From assembly GCA_905221605.1 (NCBI GenBank), contig CAJNDS010002568.1, positions 347,501 through 411,500 of the forward strand: a stretch of DNA of 64,000 bases, read 5' to 3'. The notes under the pieces are model-generated. The model was not told where the DNA came from. It did no database searches and saw only the letters and a list, made by a program, of their open reading frames with translations. This stretch comes from Symbiodinium natans (taxonomy: Eukaryota; Sar; Dinophyceae; Suessiales; Symbiodiniaceae). Numbering within the stretch: position 1 is the first letter of the stretch; each line of letters begins with the position of its first letter. Shown in pieces: positions 9,817 through 20,062 of this stretch. The translations under genes and the position numbers were made by a program.

Positions 9817-10085
9817 TAGGGTTTAGGGTTTAGGGTTTAGGGTTTAGGGTTTAGGGTTCAGGGCTTAGGGTTTAGGGTTTAGGGTTTAGAACTAGGAATT
9901 CCAGGCCTTCAGACCGGTTGATCCACAACTCGGGTTGAGGGCTTCTGGGGGCCTCAAGGTTTAGGGTTTAGGGTTTAGGGTTTAGGGTTTTCGTTTTAAG
10001 GCGGAGCTTTGGGCTTTGGAGGGCTTATGAGTTTTTGCAGGGCTTAGGGTTTAGGGTTTAGGGTTTAGGATTTCGGGTTTAGGGA
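9816..10085 (+). repeat. Interstitial telomeric tracts upstream of the oxygenase-like gene
   Basis: TTTAGGG runs lie at 9816-9890, 9958-9992 and 10040-10085, separated by about 50-70 bp of unique DNA. The last meets CAACCCTAAACCCC at 10090-10105, a near head-to-head junction. Confidence 0.9.
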
Positions 10086-10137
10086 CCCCTCAACCCTAAA
10101 CCCCTCTTTCACCTATATAGTTGCACCCTCTACAAGT

Positions 10138-10524
10138 AACAGGCATTACCCAAAAATAGCGGGCTTTACCCCAAAGCTAGCAGGCAATGCCCAAAAACAT
10201 CGGGTATTACCCAAAAATTCTCGGGCATTACCCAAGAATTACCGGTTACCCAGAAATTGCGGGCATTACCCAAAAGTCAGCGGTGCATTCCCCAAAACTT
10301 AGCGGGCGTTACCCAAGGGCCTTGGGGCTTTAGGGTTTAAAGCCAATTGGGCTTGCGGGCGTGACCCAAAACTTGGCGGGCAATACCCAATAATTGGCGG
10401 GCATTACACAAAAATGGCAGTACCGAAAACTCCTACAATTAGCGGGCATTGCTTTACCAAAAACCTAGCGGGCAGTCCACAAATTAAGCAGGCATTGCCC
10501 CAAACTTAGCGGGCATTCCCCAGA
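10138..10524. repeat. ~20-22-bp minisatellite, GCGGGCATTACCCAAAA
   Basis: Roughly 15-18 degenerate units of the form (A/T)GCGGGCATTACCCAAAA. It is interrupted around 10318-10353 by a telomere-like patch (GGGGCTTTAGGGTTTAAAG). The units vary and there are no unique spacers, so this is not a CRISPR. Confidence 0.8.
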
Positions 10525-11034
10525 TTCTTTTTGTTCTACAGAAAAATCATCTGAGGATGCTTTGGAAGGCTGGCTGGAAGAACGATATGTAAAACAAATT
10601 AATGTTGTACAAACTTTAGTGTTGGCGCCCACCCCCCCCCCCCCCCCCAAAAAAAAAAAAAAAAAAAAAAGTCGAGGCTGGATTTGCTCCTCTTTAAACG
10701 GGCCCGAGGTTGATATGATTTTAATAGGGAGGAGGTTAAATGAGTATAAGAGGGACAGCGAGGCCCGGCAATTGATGTTAAAGGCGCGCCGGCGCGGAAT
10801 TTTCTTACGACGCCTGATCGATTTGACCTTCAAGCGGGACCTGGTCTGCCCCCCCAAACAGTCAGGTTGTCCTGAATGGCCCAGCCAAAACGACTTTATG
10901 GAGGGGGCCCCTACTGAAACAGGTGGAATATTAATTGATTATTGTCCTAGTGTTATAGGGCCCAAACTGCCAAAGGGCAGGGGGGAAATATCTGTCGCTC
11001 GACAAGCTGCTTGACTCGTGAATGCTTTGACCCT
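10525..11034. other. Unrecognised segment with poly-C/poly-A block
   Basis: A run of C then a run of A lies at about 10629-10670. Beyond it a plus frame stays open to 11014 with a basic stretch (LMLKARRRGIFLRRLIDLTF). The opposite strand is also open to about 10465. I recognise no family. Confidence 0.35.
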
Positions 11035-11372
11035 AAGTCCTAAACCCTAACCTAAACCTTATCAACCCTAAACCCTAAACCCGAACCTCAAGCAAGCTTC
11101 GGCTTCTCCTCAGCAAGCTGCCCTAACAAACCAAAGAACCTTGGCAAATGAACTTTCCCGTTTCCCGGGGGGGGGGGGGGGGGTACTTTAGGTGACCCCA
11201 AACCTTTTTGCGACAGGAGACCCCAAACCCTAAAACCTAAACCACCCTTGCATCCGGGGCCCCTTGGGGTGCCTGGGTCCCTGTGATTCCCTCACGCCTA
11301 AACCCTAAACCCTAAACCCTAAACCCTAAACCCTAAAGCAAAAACCCTAAACCCTAAACCCTAAACCCTAAA
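11035..11372 (-). repeat. CCCTAAA tracts with short spacers
   Basis: Telomeric C-strand units lie at 11039-11085, 11220-11245 and 11297-11372. A G-run at 11166-11182 lies between them. Confidence 0.85.
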
Positions 11373-11486
11373 AAACGCTAACTCCAAAACAGGGGAGGGC
11401 CACACGAGGATGCTGGTCGGCTCTTGTGTCGGGGGAGGTGGTGGCCTGCAAGCAATTTGTGACCAAAGCCGAAACCCCCAACCTGG
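11373..11486. other. Unique shard between outward-facing telomeric tracts
   Basis: CCCTAAA is on the left and TTTAGGG on the right. One plus frame is open (VSGEVVACKQFVTKAE). No homology is claimed. Confidence 0.35.
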
Positions 11487-11615
11487 TTTAGGGTTCAGGG
11501 GTTAGGGGTTTAGGGTTTAGGGTTTAGGGTTTAGGGTTTAGGGTTTAGGGTTTAGGGTTTAGGGTTCAGGGGTTTGGGGTTCAGGGGTTTGGGGTTTAGG
11601 GTTTGGGGTTTAGAG
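11487..11615 (+). repeat. Interstitial telomeric tract with TTTGGGG variants
   Basis: About nine TTTAGGG units change into mixed TTTGGGG, TTCAGGGG and TTTAGGG at the right end. Confidence 0.9.
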
Positions 11616-12190
11616 TTTTGGGACTTTATCCCAAGGCTCGGGCAGGGCGTGGGGATAGGGGGTGGGGGATAGGTGCATGTTTGGTAGAGAGTTCTGAATC
11701 CGTTTGTCTAGGTTTCCAGTGAGGGCTTATTTTAAGTACAGTGGAGGCTTTTGTTTACCACCCGTCTAGCCACACACTACGGGGTTTCAGTTTAGGGTTC
11801 AGGGCTTAGGGTTTCGGATATAGGCTGTTGGGTGTCTTTGGCTATAGGGCCTTCTACGCCCACCCGCATAAGAGGAACATCTAAGCCCCAAACCCCTCTG
11901 AACCCCCACCCCCCCAGCCCCCCAAGCCCCGCAGAGCATCTTTTTCAACCCTAAACCCTCAAATCCCGAACCCAACTGCCCAAGTCACCGAGTTTCGGGT
12001 TTTTGTTTGCCACCTGCCTAGTTTAGGGTTTAGGAATGAGGATTTAGGGGTAACTGGAAAAGTAGAACCTACTTCATATCTCTACATAGAAAATCCTACC
12101 ATGTACTGAGGCCAAAAGTAGCAAAGCCACGCCGGAGAGACAGCTGAAGAGGCTTTTTTTGGGCTTCGGATATCGAGTTCTTAAGGCTAC
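11616..12190. other. Mosaic spacer
   Basis: Short telomeric patches occur near 11790-11820, 11948-11970 and 12022-12040 in unrecognised DNA. No gene is seen. Confidence 0.5.
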
Positions 12191-12280
12191 ACTCCCCTTA
12201 GAACCTCTATAAAACTATCATTTTTTAATATCCTCTTGTGTTTAATATAAACAAGAACAAAAAATAATTCTCAAGGGGGA
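12191..12280. mobile_element. MITE-like element, family I copy 1
   Basis: The ends CTCCCCTTAGAA and TTCTCAAGGGGGA form an inverted repeat. The core TTTAATATCCTCTTGTGTTT (with AATATAAACAAGAACAAAAA following) is shared with 32203-32291. Confidence 0.5.
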
Positions 12281-12852
12281 TATAGGAGGGAGGGGAGGTT
12301 TCAAGGGGGGGGGTTTCAACCCCAAGGTGCCCTCATACTCCCCACTGCTCCCTGAGGCGAAGCTTCCCTAAGATAGGTTCGGTTCTCCCAAAAAGGTCCA
12401 TGTATACCCTAAACCCTAAACCCTAAACCCTAAACCCTAAACCCTAAACCTACATGTGAAAGGCTGCAGAGCTACTGCAGAGCTGCTCAGTGCTGGGGGT
12501 TTGTTGTGCAAGCAAGCGTGGCTGTCATCTGCATGAGTGCGCGAAGTTTATGCGATGTTTAGCTGGTCTGTCGACTTTTCAGAAGAATCCAATATCCTAA
12601 GCTCCCTGCTGCAAAGAGGTTCCTACATAGTGAGCCCAGGGCCCAAGAATGTTTTTTTTCGTTGTTTGCTGGAGGTACGTGGACCTTTGGGGGTTGTCCT
12701 TGGTGGCCCAGCAAGATAACTGACAATAATCAGAACCTCAAAGCAACTCTTTTTGCTAAACCCCCTAGACCCCTAAACCCCCGAAACCCCGCTAAACCCC
12801 CTAAATCCCCCCAAACCCCCCCTAAACACCCTGAACCCCCTCAACCCCCAAC
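12281..12852. other. Mosaic with C-strand telomeric variants
   Basis: Perfect CCCTAAA units lie at 12402-12450. Degenerate CCCCCTAAA-type units occupy 12757-12850. The DNA between (12455-12755) is unrecognised. Confidence 0.55.
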
Positions 12853-12960
12853 CCCCGTCGAGACACGGCCCTGGCGGCCCTGGCGGCCCAGGCGGCCCTG
12901 GCGGCTGCGAAGCTCGTGCCAAAGATGCCGCCTTTGCAACGGCCAGCGGACGGTGTGGGT
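12853..12960 (+). pseudogene. Possible coding shard, Ala/Leu-rich
   Basis: In one plus frame the piece reads ALAALAAQAALAAAKLVPKM, the look of a helical protein segment, between C-strand telomeric tracts on both sides. The minus strand gives PPGPPGPPGP, which is just the complement of GCC/CTG periodicity. It is either an exon or a stranded fragment of one. Confidence 0.35.
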
Positions 12961-13315
12961 TTTGGGGGTTATTATAGGGCTTAGTAACCCTAAACCCCAA
13001 ACCCCAAACCCCAAACCCTAAACCCCAAACCCCAAACCTTGCAAGTGTTAGGGTTTAGTAGATCTCGAGATGAGGGTGGTTCGGGTTCCCGGGAGCCTTT
13101 GAAGGAAAGGCAGGCTCGCTAACAGTTTGAAGACGCGAGGAGCGGTGTGCTTGCAGCAAGGCATAAGTCTATGTGAGGGAAGGGTTTAGGGTTTAGGGGG
13201 TTTAGGGGGTTTAGGGGGTTTAGGGGGTTTAGGGGGTTTAGGGGGTTTAGGGGGTTTGGCGTTTAGGGGGTTTGAGGGGTTTAGGGGGTTTGGGGGGTTT
13301 AGGTGGTTTAGGGAA
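12961..13315. repeat. Telomeric variants: CCCCAAA then TTTAGGGGG
   Basis: C-strand CCCCAAA/CCCTAAA units lie at 12987-13040. A 120-bp unique piece follows, then a homogeneous TTTAGGGGG 9-mer array at about 13190-13258 that decays to 13315. Confidence 0.85.
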
Positions 13316-14640
13316 GTCGGCAGTTCTCTCGGACCTCTGAGTTAGGGAATCTACCATGCAGGGATCCCCTGTTAAGAATTGAAGGTCTATTCCGTCATTG
13401 AGGACTATCCCTCAACCCTAAACCATAAACCCTCCGTCAAGGCCTTGGGGTTCTATTGGTTTGCGGCACAGGGTCTTCAGGTTTAGGGTCTGGGGCCAAG
13501 GGTGTAGGCTACGGGCGGGTCAGGGTCCCATGGTCTTGGGGCTCAGGCTTTAGCAGTTTAGGGTTTAGGGTTTAGAGTGTCTGTTACGTTCTGGGTTGCT
13601 CGCTGGGCTCCGGGGCCTCACCTCATTCTATCTAACCGGCCCCTCTGTCCGGGTCGCTCGCAACCTTAGAAGATGAAATCGCGGAATCAAATCGCTGCGA
13701 TTTAAACACGCAGGCCCAAATCGCTTCTTATTTGGTCGTATTCAACCGTTGGAAACGCAAATCGCGCGATTCGGGTTTCCAATGCCAAATCGCAGCTTGT
13801 GCTGCTTTCAAGCAGCACTCGTGAAAAGTGGGTTCAATGATTTTTGCGGGTTTGGGAAAAATCATTTAGCCAGCTTGGGCCCAAGGACTTTGTCACTATT
13901 TCAGAAGTTCAAGTTCAGGGGCGCTTTTAGGAAGCCTTGAATAACCGGAAACTCAGATTCAGAGAGGTGCTGGAAAGCCTTCAGTTGTTTGGAAATTCAG
14001 TTTACGGAGCCATTCGAAGGCCCTCATTGGTCTCGAAACTCGCACGTAGCGAAGTACAGATTTTCTTTCATGTATATTTGAGTAAGAGTTTAGAGTTTAG
14101 GGCTTAAGCTAAACACCCTCTCGCCCAACCCAAACTAGACTTTTCAATGTATGAAACAATCAGGTTGAGGATTTTATCCAGAAAAGTACCATGTTCAACG
14201 ACTTACTTCCGAGAGCACTGTGTGTTTTTTTGGTTTGTACCGAATCTGGTACTTCTGATGTGGGGGTGGGGTGGGGGGGGGTTGAGCACGAAATGATTTT
14301 TGCAGGCCCTGGCAAAAATCATTTCTGATGTTTTCCCTTCAAGGTGGTCCTTCTGAAGGGGGGGGGGGGGTCGAGCACCAAATAACCCTCAACCCTGAAC
14401 CCTCAACCCTCCACCCTCGACCCTCGACCCTCAACCTTCAACCCTCAATCCTAAACTCTAAACCCTAAACCCTAAACCCTCAACCTTAAACCGGAGTCGA
14501 GGGACCCATTCAAATCGCGCGATTCGGGCTTTCCCCAAACGCGGCGATTTCAAAACGCTGCGATTCTAACATCTAAGCTCGCAACGTCGCGCGGCGGTAA
14601 GCCCACCCCAAGCCCCTGTATGTTTATTTTTAGGGTTTAG
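13316..14640. other. Mosaic with AATCGC dyads
   Basis: AAATCGCGCGATTCGGG occurs at about 13761 and again at about 14515, each followed by more AATCGC/GCGATT motifs that form short dyads. ATGATTTTTGC/GCAAAAATCAT dyads occur near 13838-13865 and 14293-14323. CAACCCT/CCCTAAA units lie at 14384-14490. No gene is recognised. Confidence 0.5.
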
Positions 14641-14669
14641 TTCCTAAAGTCTGGTTTTGTGTTTTCCAG

Positions 14670-14809
14670 AGGGGGCATGCTGTGCCCCTGCGCACACTGT
14701 TTCAGCACCGTCCCGATCTGAGCCTCGCGGGGGCAGGGCTGCAAAGAGATGAAGTTGTGGCAAACGCTGCCCGAATGTTTTGGCTCTCCCTTGACCAAGA
14801 CTATAGGCT
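14670..14809 (+). pseudogene. Possible terminal exon fragment
   Basis: TTTTGTGTTTTCCAG|AGG is a strong 3' splice-site look-alike. Behind it a frame runs to a TGA, including VVANAARMFWLSLDQDYRL. The same GACCAAGACTA...GGCTGTGAAAGG ending is repeated in degenerate form near 15116-15140, so it belongs to a duplicated locus. The product is unknown. Confidence 0.35.
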
Positions 14810-14846
14810 GTGAAAGGTCGGGGGGGGTAGCTCTTCATCATCAAAA

Positions 14847-15110
14847 TCGGGACGGGCTTTGTTTGAAGGCGTCTGCCATCCCTCGTCTGCCGTCACGGAA
14901 GGTGTCTGGCATGTGTCTCACAGATTGGTTTGGGTTACCGTTGGGGTACCATTGCCCCTCGACCGGGCCAGCGTCCCGACGTACTTATTTGAGGGCCTCG
15001 TCTGCGATCGATCCTCGTTTGCCAGCACTGAAACCGTCGACACAAAGCAGTTTGGGTGTCCGAAGGGGTACCGCTGCCCCTCGACCGGGCCAACGTCCCG
15101 ACACGACTCT
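14847..15110 (+). pseudogene. Duplicated ~130-bp coding module, frameshifted
   Basis: Two adjacent units share TTTGA(A/G)GGC...GTCTGC and GGGGTACC..TGCCCCTCGACCGGGCC. In the second unit the frame reads FGCPKGYRCPSTGPTSR; the first unit gives the matching GLPLGYHCPSTGPASR only in a different frame. So it looks like a Cys-containing repeat protein relic broken by small indels. Confidence 0.5.
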
Positions 15111-15150
15111 TTCTTGACCCAAACTAAGCTGTGAAAAGGTCGTGGGGGCT

Positions 15151-15282
15151 CAGAATAAGCTGTTGGAGGCTGCCAAAGCTCCTGCCAAAGCTCCTGAAAG
15201 CGAAGCTTTCGAAGCTTTTGGAGGCTGCCAAAGCTCCTGAAGCGAAGCTTTCGAAGCCCCTGAAAAGGGGCCAGGGCCTCCC
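15151..15282. repeat. Short tandem units around GAAGCTTTCGAAGC
   Basis: GGAGGCTGCCAAAGCTCCTG and AGCGAAGCTTTCGAAGC repeat two to three times. TTCGAA and GCTTTCGAAGC are palindromic. Confidence 0.65.
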
Positions 15283-15394
15283 ACGCAGATTTCAAAAATC
15301 CAAATGGAGAGGCCTCCTGGGTCCCCCCATTTGGGGGCTTTGAGAAGCTTCCCTGTGAACTAAAAAGAATTTTTTGCAGGCAAATTTTCCCTTT

Positions 15395-15690
15395 CAGAAA
15401 TGGTCTCATTCAGAAATGGTCTGGGAGAAGCATAGAAAGGCTCAGAAAATGGTCTGGGAAATGCTCTAAAAGCTCAAAAAGGCCCAGAAATGGTCTGGGC
15501 CCGAAAAAGCCAGAAATGGTCTGGGAGGAACCCAAGCTCAGAAATGGTCTGGGGAGAAGCCCAAAAAAAGCTCAGGTTTGGGAGAAACCAATCTGGGAGA
15601 AACCAAAAAAAGGCTTAAAAAAGCTCAAAGAATGGTCTGGGAGAAGCCCAAAAAAGGTGGTCTGGGAGGAGCCCAGAAAAGTTCAGAATG
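15395..15690. repeat. AGAAATGGTCTGGGAGAAGC minisatellite
   Basis: About ten degenerate units of AGAAATGGTCTGGG followed by 10-20 variable purine-rich bases. The long plus ORF here is only a repeat translation. Confidence 0.75.
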
Positions 15691-15842
15691 GTCTTGGGGG
15701 CGGGGGGGGGGGGAGGGTGCACTGGCAAAATGTCTTGGGTGACGGGTCTTTACCTTTGACACTGAAAGGCTCGACCGCCTTGACGGCCAGTGCGGGCCTT
15801 AGAGCTTGCCTTAGAGCGTCCAGCAGCCCCAGCTTTACCTGG
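15691..15842. other. G-rich tract and unrecognised spacer
   Basis: A G-rich tract lies at about 15697-15716. It is followed by unrecognised sequence with a doubled CTTAGAGC motif near 15800. Confidence 0.5.
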
Positions 15843-15936
15843 TTCATAGCTGGGATAGAAATAAAATTTTAAAACTTTATTCCTTATTGAGTTTAAGTAC
15901 CCTTAAAAATGTAAAATGTTACCCCACTATGATAAA
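15843..15936. mobile_element. MITE-like element, family E copy 1
   Basis: The left end TTCATAGCTGGGATAG and right end ACCCCACTATGATAAAG are imperfect inverted repeats. The AT-rich core contains TTCCTTATTGAGTTTAAGTA. It closely matches 49923-50016. Confidence 0.75.
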
Positions 15937-17182
15937 GTTACCTGGGCTGCACGTTCAGTGCTCTCAGGTCGCTCGCGAAGAGCTTCGGGCTCAAGTGTTG
16001 GTAGCGAGCCCTCAGCAAAGACTTTAGGGTTTAGGGTTTAGGGTTTAGGGTTTGGCGTTGGGCCCTTGAGGTGCATGAATTCGCGATTAGTGCCCTCAGA
16101 ATTGTTTTTTGCTGTCGATCTCGCCGAGATAGAAGAACTATGTGCAAATAGTTACGATGCAGGGTGGTTAATAAACCCTAAACCCTAAACCCTAAACCCC
16201 TAAATAACCCCTAAACCCTACTGTTCGTGTAAGTAGGGCTATTTAAGTGGGCATAGATCGGAAGGGGCAGCCTGCTCTGTGGGCTTGAGCAACATCCTTG
16301 GGGGGGCCCTATTGGGAAAGAAAAATAGGACCCTTTTAGCTTAGGGTCTAGGGTTCAGGGTTTTTAAGGTTTAGGGTTTAGGTGTGGTTTTGGGTTTAGG
16401 TTTAGGGTTTATCAATGCCGCTGGTAAACCTACATGAAACCCTAGACCTTGGACCCTGAACCTTCACCACGCCTTTCCCCCAAAAAAACCCAAACCCTAA
16501 ACCCCAAACCCCAAACCCTAAACCCCAAACCCCTAACCCCTAAACCCCTTTACCAAGCCTGCAAAAAGCGATCCGCAGCCTGCCTGCAACTGCTCGCTGG
16601 CCGGCAAGCCATTCCAAACAGGACCCCCTGCATCCCGTGGCGCCTGCTGGGTTTAGGGTTGAGGGTTTAGGGTTTAGGGTTTAGCGCCAGGCCGAAGGCG
16701 AGTGGGGAGTGGGGAGACCTAGGGTTATGGACTCCTGTGCCGCAACCACGCACCGACCCCTAAGCTCCCAGTTGCAGATTTATTGGGTCATAAGGTTTAT
16801 GGTTTAGGGTTAGGACCCTATATAGTACGTCCTCGAGACTTTAGGGTAATCAGGACTGTTGGAGCCCAAGGCAATTCTGCTGGGTACTTTGGAGGTCCAG
16901 TTGCTGTCTACGGTCTGGCTTAGAGCTCCAAAGTCCGTCTCAGAGCAGAGGGGTTGACTAGCTTGTGCTTGTTCAGCTATAACCCTTTTTGCAGGGCTTA
17001 GGGTTTAGGGTTTAGGGTATAGGGTATAGGGTATAGGGTATAGGGTTTAGGGTTTACACCTTTAGGGCTTAAGGTTTAGGGTGCGGGTTTGGAGTTTCGA
17101 AGGCTTCGGGTTTTGTCATCCCAATGGCCCAGTGACAATCATGCCCCTGAACCCCCCTAAGAACCGGGCACGGGTTTAGGGT
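15937..17182. other. Telomeric mosaic
   Basis: TTTAGGG lies at 16021-16055, CCCTAAA at 16173-16225, mixed tracts at 16338-16410 and 16490-16550, TTTAGGG at 16648-16685 and TATAGGG 7-mers at about 17016-17045. The unique pieces 16075-16150 (plus frame LEVHEFAISALRIVF) and 16552-16648 are open but unassigned. Confidence 0.55.
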
Positions 17183-17300
17183 CTTGGTAGGCCAGTAACC
17201 ATATTGTAGTTGGGGTGCCCGTTTTGGTGGTTGGTTTTTACTTCATGAGGGAACCTTGAACCCCCCAAAGGGGGCATATGGGTACCACTGAGCTACATGG
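17183..17300. mobile_element. MITE-like element, family C copy 1
   Basis: The left end is TTGGTAGGCCAGTAACCAT and the right end is GGGTACCACTGAGCTAC. The interior motif GGGAACCTTGAACCCCC is shared with copies at 18639 and 24259. Confidence 0.65.
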
Positions 17301-17317
17301 GGTATAAGGGTCTAAGG

Positions 17318-17508
17318 GTGGTTACATGGGCCCTAGGTTTTAGGGTTTGGGGTTTAGGGTTTAGGGTTTAGGGTTTAATCAATGTCGTCCCCAATCTCCT
17401 CTAACGCGTTTCTGATGTCTGGGCCCCTAAGCTAACTTGTATAGGGTATATAAGGGGTATAGGGGTACACTTTTTAGGGCCCATACTAAGGGGCCATGTA
17501 ACCCTAAA
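17318..17508. mobile_element. Family G copy split by TTTAGGG units
   Basis: The left arm GGTGGTTACATGGGCCC and right arm GGGCCCATACTAAGGGGCC plus ATGTAACCC match family G. About five TTTAGGG/TTTGGGG units (17338-17378) and some unique DNA lie inside. Confidence 0.55.
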
Positions 17509-18509
17509 CCCTAACCCTAAGAGTTAAAAGGGGGGGGGGGGGAGGTGTTGGGTGTGCACAGCCTTGCCTGCTCTCTCTCGCCGACCGCCTCGCGGGACCC
17601 CGAGACGCATTTTTGTTTTGAAGGTGTGTGAGTTTTTGAAGAAGGTCTGCAGTGGAAAATGTACTTCAGTAGCTTTGGAAGGCTTCGGCAAGCTGGGACA
17701 GGGGATCAGAGGTACCTAGATGCCTATTCAATACCAGGGGCCCGCGCTTTTGGTGTTTACACCTGCGCAGTCCTGTGAATGTAGACCCTAAACCCCTAAA
17801 CCCCTAACCCCAAAACCCCAAAACCCCTAAACCCTAAACCCCTAAATCCCTAACCCCTAAACCCTAAACTACACCGGGAGCCCCACCCTCCGATCGCCTG
17901 CAGCAAACGCTGCAAGGGACCGAAAGGAGTACTTCTGAATGTGCAGAGACTGGCTACTTTGTGCAGCTGTTATATGCTAACACCGGGATTACATGAGGAT
18001 GATGTTTCTACGCATCAAGGAGTTGGAACCCCCAACAGGGGGGGATATGTATGTACCCTTCATAGCCCCAAATGTAGTACACTTCCTTCCATAAGGACAG
18101 CGCTGTTCAGCACATGGCTAGCAAAGCAATCTTGCATCCCTTACAGGCAAAGGCCAAAAACACCCGCAACACACGCACAAAATCCCTAAAGCTCAGCCCA
18201 ATGATTCCACGCCTGAGTTTCATGACCCCTGAGGGCGCGAAAGAAACCTCAAACCCGAAACTGAATGCCGGGAGCCCCCCCCCCCCCACCCCCTCCCGCC
18301 TCTGAGGACCTCGCCGGCTCTGAGCCGGCTATGGTGCTCGAAGCCCTTACCAAGCTCCAGGTTGAGCTTGGGGTTCGGGGTTCGGGGTTCGGGGTTCGGG
18401 GTTTGGCGGTTATGTCTATTTTCCCTATACCGCCCTTACCCTAAACCCTGAAAGGCCCTTCCAAACCCCCAACCCTAAAGATCAACACCCCTAACCCCCT
18501 GCAACCCTT
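17509..18509. other. Mosaic spacer
   Basis: A G-run lies at 17529-17541, CCCCTAAA variants at 17783-17870, a C-run at about 18276-18288 and GGTTCGGGGTTCGGGG units at 18370-18400. Small ORFs (17941-18189, 18114-18305) show no recognisable product. Confidence 0.5.
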
Positions 18510-18625
18510 ACTTGGAAGCTAGACGTCGGATTAGAAGTACCCGAAAGGCCCTAAACGGGGTTATAAGTATGGTTACCATACTACTAGCTAACCCTAGACT
18601 TATAACTACCCATGAACCTCCAAGT
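18510..18625. mobile_element. MITE-like element, family B copy
   Basis: The left end ACTTGGAAGCTAGACG is degenerate. The right end ACTACCCATGAACCTCCAAG is canonical for the family. Confidence 0.6.
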
Positions 18626-18638
18626 GGCTTCTATCAAG

Positions 18639-18735
18639 CTTGGGAGCCCAGTACCCATTATATACTAAAGGCATTTTTGGGCTGGCTACTTTACAAGGGA
18701 ACCTTGAACCCCCAAAAGGCGACAAGGCTAGACTC
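18639..18735. mobile_element. Family C copy 2, right end degenerate
   Basis: TTGGGAGCCCAGTACCCATT at the left and GGGAACCTTGAACCCCCAAA inside match family C. The right inverted end is poorly preserved. Confidence 0.5.
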
Positions 18736-18789
18736 TAAACCGTAAAACCTAAACCCTTTTCCAAGAGACTTCGCCCGCCTCGATAACAC

Positions 18790-19140
18790 CTAAACCCTAA
18801 ACCCTAAACCCTAAACCCTAAACCCTAAACCCTAAACCCTAAACCCTAAACCCTAAACCCTGAACCCTAAACCCTAAACCCTAAACCCTAAACCCTAAAC
18901 CCTAAACCCTAAACCCTAAACCCTAAGCAAGCCAAACGCGACCCAAGGCATCTTCTCGGGCCGAGCATCTTGGCCGGGGCTGTGGGGGCCGGGGCCTCGC
19001 GAGTGTGGGGTTTAGGGTTTAGGGTTTAGGGTTTAGGTTTTTTTGGGTTTAGGGTTTTTTGGGTTTTGGGTTTAGGGTTTAGGGTTTAGGGCCTAGGGTT
19101 TAGGGTTTAGGGTTTAGGGTTTAGGGTTTAGGGTTCAGGG
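18790..19140. repeat. Telomeric tract pair facing outward around a shard
   Basis: About 19 CCCTAAA units (18790-18926), 78 bp of GC-rich unique DNA open in both directions (for example SKPNATQGIFSGRASWPGLW), then about 15 TTTAGGG-type units (19005-19140) with a TTTTTTGGG variant. Confidence 0.9.
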
Positions 19141-19818
19141 CAATTGTTCCCAAGGGGTTGCACAAGCCTTTTCCTGCGGCACCTGATGGCTTTACACTTC
19201 GCACTTAATCGTTGTTCGCCACTTCTATGAGTTGCTTCAGAACCAGGATGGGCTGTTAGGCCTTAAAATCCTGATGATGAACCCTATAAAGGGCCTTTTT
19301 AAGGGATTATAGGGTGTAATCGCCCATCCTGGGAACCCCCCAAAAATCTCAAAGATAGGAATCCCTATGTAAGGAAGGGTCTTTTGTTCTTTGTGGGGGT
19401 GAAGGGGCTTCTGAAGCAAACAGTAAGTCTTTGTTGCGGCTCGTCTGTGTTTTTTTTCTTTTTTTTTTTTTTCCGAGCTCCCTCGCGAAACTGAGGGCCT
19501 GAAAATAAACCCTAAACCCTAAACCCTAAACCTCAAATCCTAGGGAAGGCCTCGGCTGGGAAACGAGACATGGTCTCAAGGTGCGACAGGGACTTCCTGA
19601 GCCCTCGACCCCTAACCCCAAACCCCAAAAACCCTTAAACCCTTAAACCCTAAAACCCAAAAACCCTTAAACCCTAAACCCTGAACCCCAAAAACCCTTA
19701 AACCCTAAACCCTAAACCCTAAACCCCAAGACGATGTCTGGAGCAGCTCAGGTACCACAACTGCGTCGGCAGACGTCCTTCGTCCTTCTACGAAGCCCAT
19801 GAACCCAAGGAGCCCAAT
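19141..19818. other. Mosaic spacer
   Basis: Unrecognised DNA (19141-19505) carries a T-run at about 19449-19472. CCCTAAA units lie at 19507-19540 and CCCTTAAA/CCCTAAA variants at 19610-19730. Confidence 0.5.
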
Positions 19819-19952
19819 ACTTGGTTGAGGGTGTAGCGTTTAGGGTTTAGGGTAGTTACAAGTAGGATGATGAGAACCCTACTTAGGGTTAAGTTATAAG
19901 TATAGCTACCCTGCTTATAACCCTACCTATAACTACCCATGAACCTCCAAGT
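19819..19952. mobile_element. Family B copy with telomeric units in the left arm
   Basis: The right arm ACTACCCATGAACCTCCAAG is intact. The left arm is ACTTGG, then TTTAGGGTTTAGGG units, then GTAGTTACAAGTAGG. Confidence 0.5.
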
Positions 19953-19990
19953 ACCCTCCACGGTCGATAGAGAACTTCAGAGCATGCCCA

Positions 19991-20062
19991 GTTGGGATGT
20001 TCCCCAATATTATTGTAAATATGAGCCCTACTCAGGACTGCTAGTATAAGGGGGGACATCCC
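19991..20062. mobile_element. MITE family A copy 2
   Basis: The left end is TTGGGATGTTCCCC and the right end is CTAGTATAAGGGGGGACATC followed by CC. The core is short and AT-rich. Confidence 0.7.

Noticed and set aside
10138-10524. CRISPR-like regular repeats
   Set aside because: Units of about 20-22 bp are contiguous and degenerate, without unique spacers, and the genome is eukaryotic.
12773-13000. Collagen-like PPGPPGPPGP on the minus strand
   Set aside because: It is the complement of a short CTGGCGGCC run and spans only about four triplets; the plus frame is at least as protein-like.
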